A stretch of 46,717 nt of DNA from assembly GCA_947568535.1 (NCBI GenBank), contig CANOPF010000004.1:1-46717 (forward strand), in the 5' to 3' direction. Numbering within the stretch: position 1 is the stretch's first letter; each line of letters begins with the position of its first letter. Source of the stretch: an uncultured Clostridium sp. (GTDB taxonomy: Bacteria > Bacillota > Clostridia > TANB77 > CAG-508). Of the stretch, positions 45,550-46,717 are shown piece by piece. Position numbers and translations under genes: made by a program. Below the pieces are notes generated by a model. That model was not told the DNA's origin. It was given only the letters and a program-made list of their open reading frames with translations, and did not search any database.

Positions 45550-46717
45550 TATTTATTGTCTTCATCTTCTACTTTATAGTCTGCATCATATACATTTCCA
45601 TCTGTATTTGTTTGCTCTCCTTCTGTTGTTTGCCCTGCATCTGCTCCTGTTGCTCCATTTGGATTAGCTGATTTATATAATTTTTCTGACATTTCATAAA
45701 ATACTTTTGTTAATTTCTCTGTTGCTTCTTTAATTTTTTCTGTATCATTTGTTTCCACCGCTTTTTTGGTATTTTCTATTTCTGTTTCTACTTTTGCTTT
45801 TTCTTCACCACTAATTTTATCCCCTAAATCATTTAATGTTTTTTCACTATTATATATTAAACTTTCTGCATTATTTTTTACTTCAATTTCCTCTTTTTTC
45901 TTTTTATCTTCTTCTGCATGTGCTTCTGCATCTTTTACTGCCTTGTCAATATCTTCGTCAGTAAGGTTAGTTGAAGCGGTAATCGCTACGTCTTGGCTGT
46001 TTCCTGTTGCCATGTCTTTTGCTGATACATGAACAATTCCGTTGGCATCAATATCAAAAGTTACTTCTATTTGTGGTACTCCTCTTGGTGCTGCTGGAAT
46101 TCCTGTTAATTGGAATCTTCCTAAGGTTTTATTATAAGCAGCCATTTCTCTTTCCCCTTGTAATACATGAACTTCAACAGAAGTTTGGCCATCTGCTGCT
46201 GTTGAGAAAATTTGAGATTTTTTGGTTGGAATGGTTGTATTTCTTTCAATTAATTTTGTAAATACCCCTCCATATGTTTCAATCCCTAATGATAGTGGTG
46301 TTACATCTAATAATACTAAGTCTTTTACATCTCCTGATAACACACCACCTTGAATTGCTGCTCCAATAGCCACACATTCATCTGGATTGATTCCTTTATC
46401 TGCTTCTTTTCCAGTAATTCTCTTTACAGCTTCTTGGACAGCAGGTACTCTTGTAGACCCTCCTACTAATAATACTTTATGAATATCACTTGGTGTTAAG
46501 CCTGCATCTTTTAAAGCTTGGTTAACTGGTCCAGCAGTAGCCTCAACTAAATCATGAATTAATTCTTCAAATTTTGCTCTTGTTAAATTAATATCTAAAT
46601 GTTTTGGCCCTGTTGAATCTGCTGTAATAAATGGTAAATTGATTTGTGTTTGTTGTACACCAGATAATTCAATTTTTGCTTTTTCTGCTGCTTCTTTTAA
46701 TCTTTGCATTGCCATTT
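45549..46717 (-). CDS. dnaK: Chaperone DnaK (5' part outside window)
   Basis: The C-terminal 389 residues are visible; the N-terminal ATPase part lies beyond the right edge. Visible signatures are [50 protein letters not shown] (linker and start of the substrate-binding domain) and a helical lid ending in a Gly/Thr-rich, acidic tail (EDEDNK-like). No premature stop or frame change is seen. Confidence 0.97.
   Translation of the reverse strand, partial: MAMQRLKEAAEKAKIELSGVQQTQINLPFITADSTGPKHLDINLTRAKFEELIHDLVEATAGPVNQALKDAGLTPSDIHKVLLVGGSTRVPAVQEAVKRITGKEADKGINPDECVAIGAAIQGGVLSGDVKDLVLLDVTPLSLGIETYGGVFTKLIERNTTIPTKKSQIFSTAADGQTSVEVHVLQGEREMAAYNKTLGRFQLTGIPAAPRGVPQIEVTFDIDANGIVHVSAKDMATGNSQDVAITASTNLTDEDIDKAVKDAEAHAEEDKKKKEEIEVKNNAESLIYNSEKTLNDLGDKISGEEKAKVETEIENTKKAVETNDTEKIKEATEKLTKVFYEMSEKLYKSANPNGATGADAGQTTEGEQTNTDGNVYDADYKVEDEDNK

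Noticed and set aside
1..46717. tRNA or rRNA genes, CRISPR arrays, transposases, prophage
   Set aside because: I saw no cloverleaf with CCA-type end, no regular repeat-spacer array and no mobile-element protein in any frame.

Overview
The window is about 46.7 kb of AT-rich, low-GC Gram-positive DNA. Gene content points to an anaerobic, probably spore-forming member of the Clostridia: a pro-sigma-K gene, ftsEX with M23 hydrolases, a complete type II fatty-acid operon with fabI, split transketolase, typA, dnaK/dnaJ and a clostridial pilin-like protein. I cannot name a species. Most genes lie on the minus strand; only four (deoD, pepV, a DUF368/popT gene and a RelA/SpoT-like gene) are on the plus strand. 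I saw no rRNA, tRNA, CRISPR array or transposase.

Layout, left to right: pyrG (3' end cut by the window) with an attenuator-like leader, divergent from deoD; greA and pgsA; ctpA, two tandem M23 peptidoglycan hydrolases, ftsX and ftsE; a two-subunit transketolase; pepV; a convergent 6S-like RNA; trhA (haemolysin III family); sigK; the fatty-acid block fabI-accA-accD-accC-fabZ-accB-fabF-fabG-fabD-birA-acyl-CoA ligase (transcribed right to left); divergent popT-like DUF368; a U32 protein and an O-methyltransferase that together resemble the tRNA mo5U34 pathway, separated by a divergent RelA/SpoT-like gene; typA, plsC, cmk, a P-loop/Asp23-like protein and rlmN; an acyltransferase-like pair; a GLUG-repeat pilin-like surface protein; a glycosyltransferase/membrane-protein block with an esterase; dnaJ and the 3' part of dnaK.

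The most striking observation is a rule that covers every broken reading frame here. Five genes (sigK, accA, birA, popT/DUF368 and the GLUG pilin-like gene) need seven +1 frame changes to encode full-length proteins. All seven fall exactly on an in-frame CGG codon, and in all seven skipping the C makes the next codon GGA or GGT (Gly), usually where the family has glycine. By eye I found about 65 other sense-strand CGG triplets inside genes and every one is out of frame, so in this window CGG is never used as an ordinary arginine codon. The restored frames end at sensible places: birA ends in a 4-base overlap with the fabD start, popT ends inside its terminator stem, and sigK regains the normal family length. 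I read this as candidate obligatory +1 frameshifting (or quadruplet CGGN decoding) at an unassigned or starved CGG codon. A systematic sequencing artefact that inserts C before Gly codons is the main alternative and must be excluded from raw reads.

Other points of interest are a 28-bp dyad between the fatty-acid operon and popT, the pyrG leader hairpin, a RelA/SpoT-like protein that keeps likely catalytic residues, tandem M23 paralogues beside ftsEX, and a REP-like hairpin.
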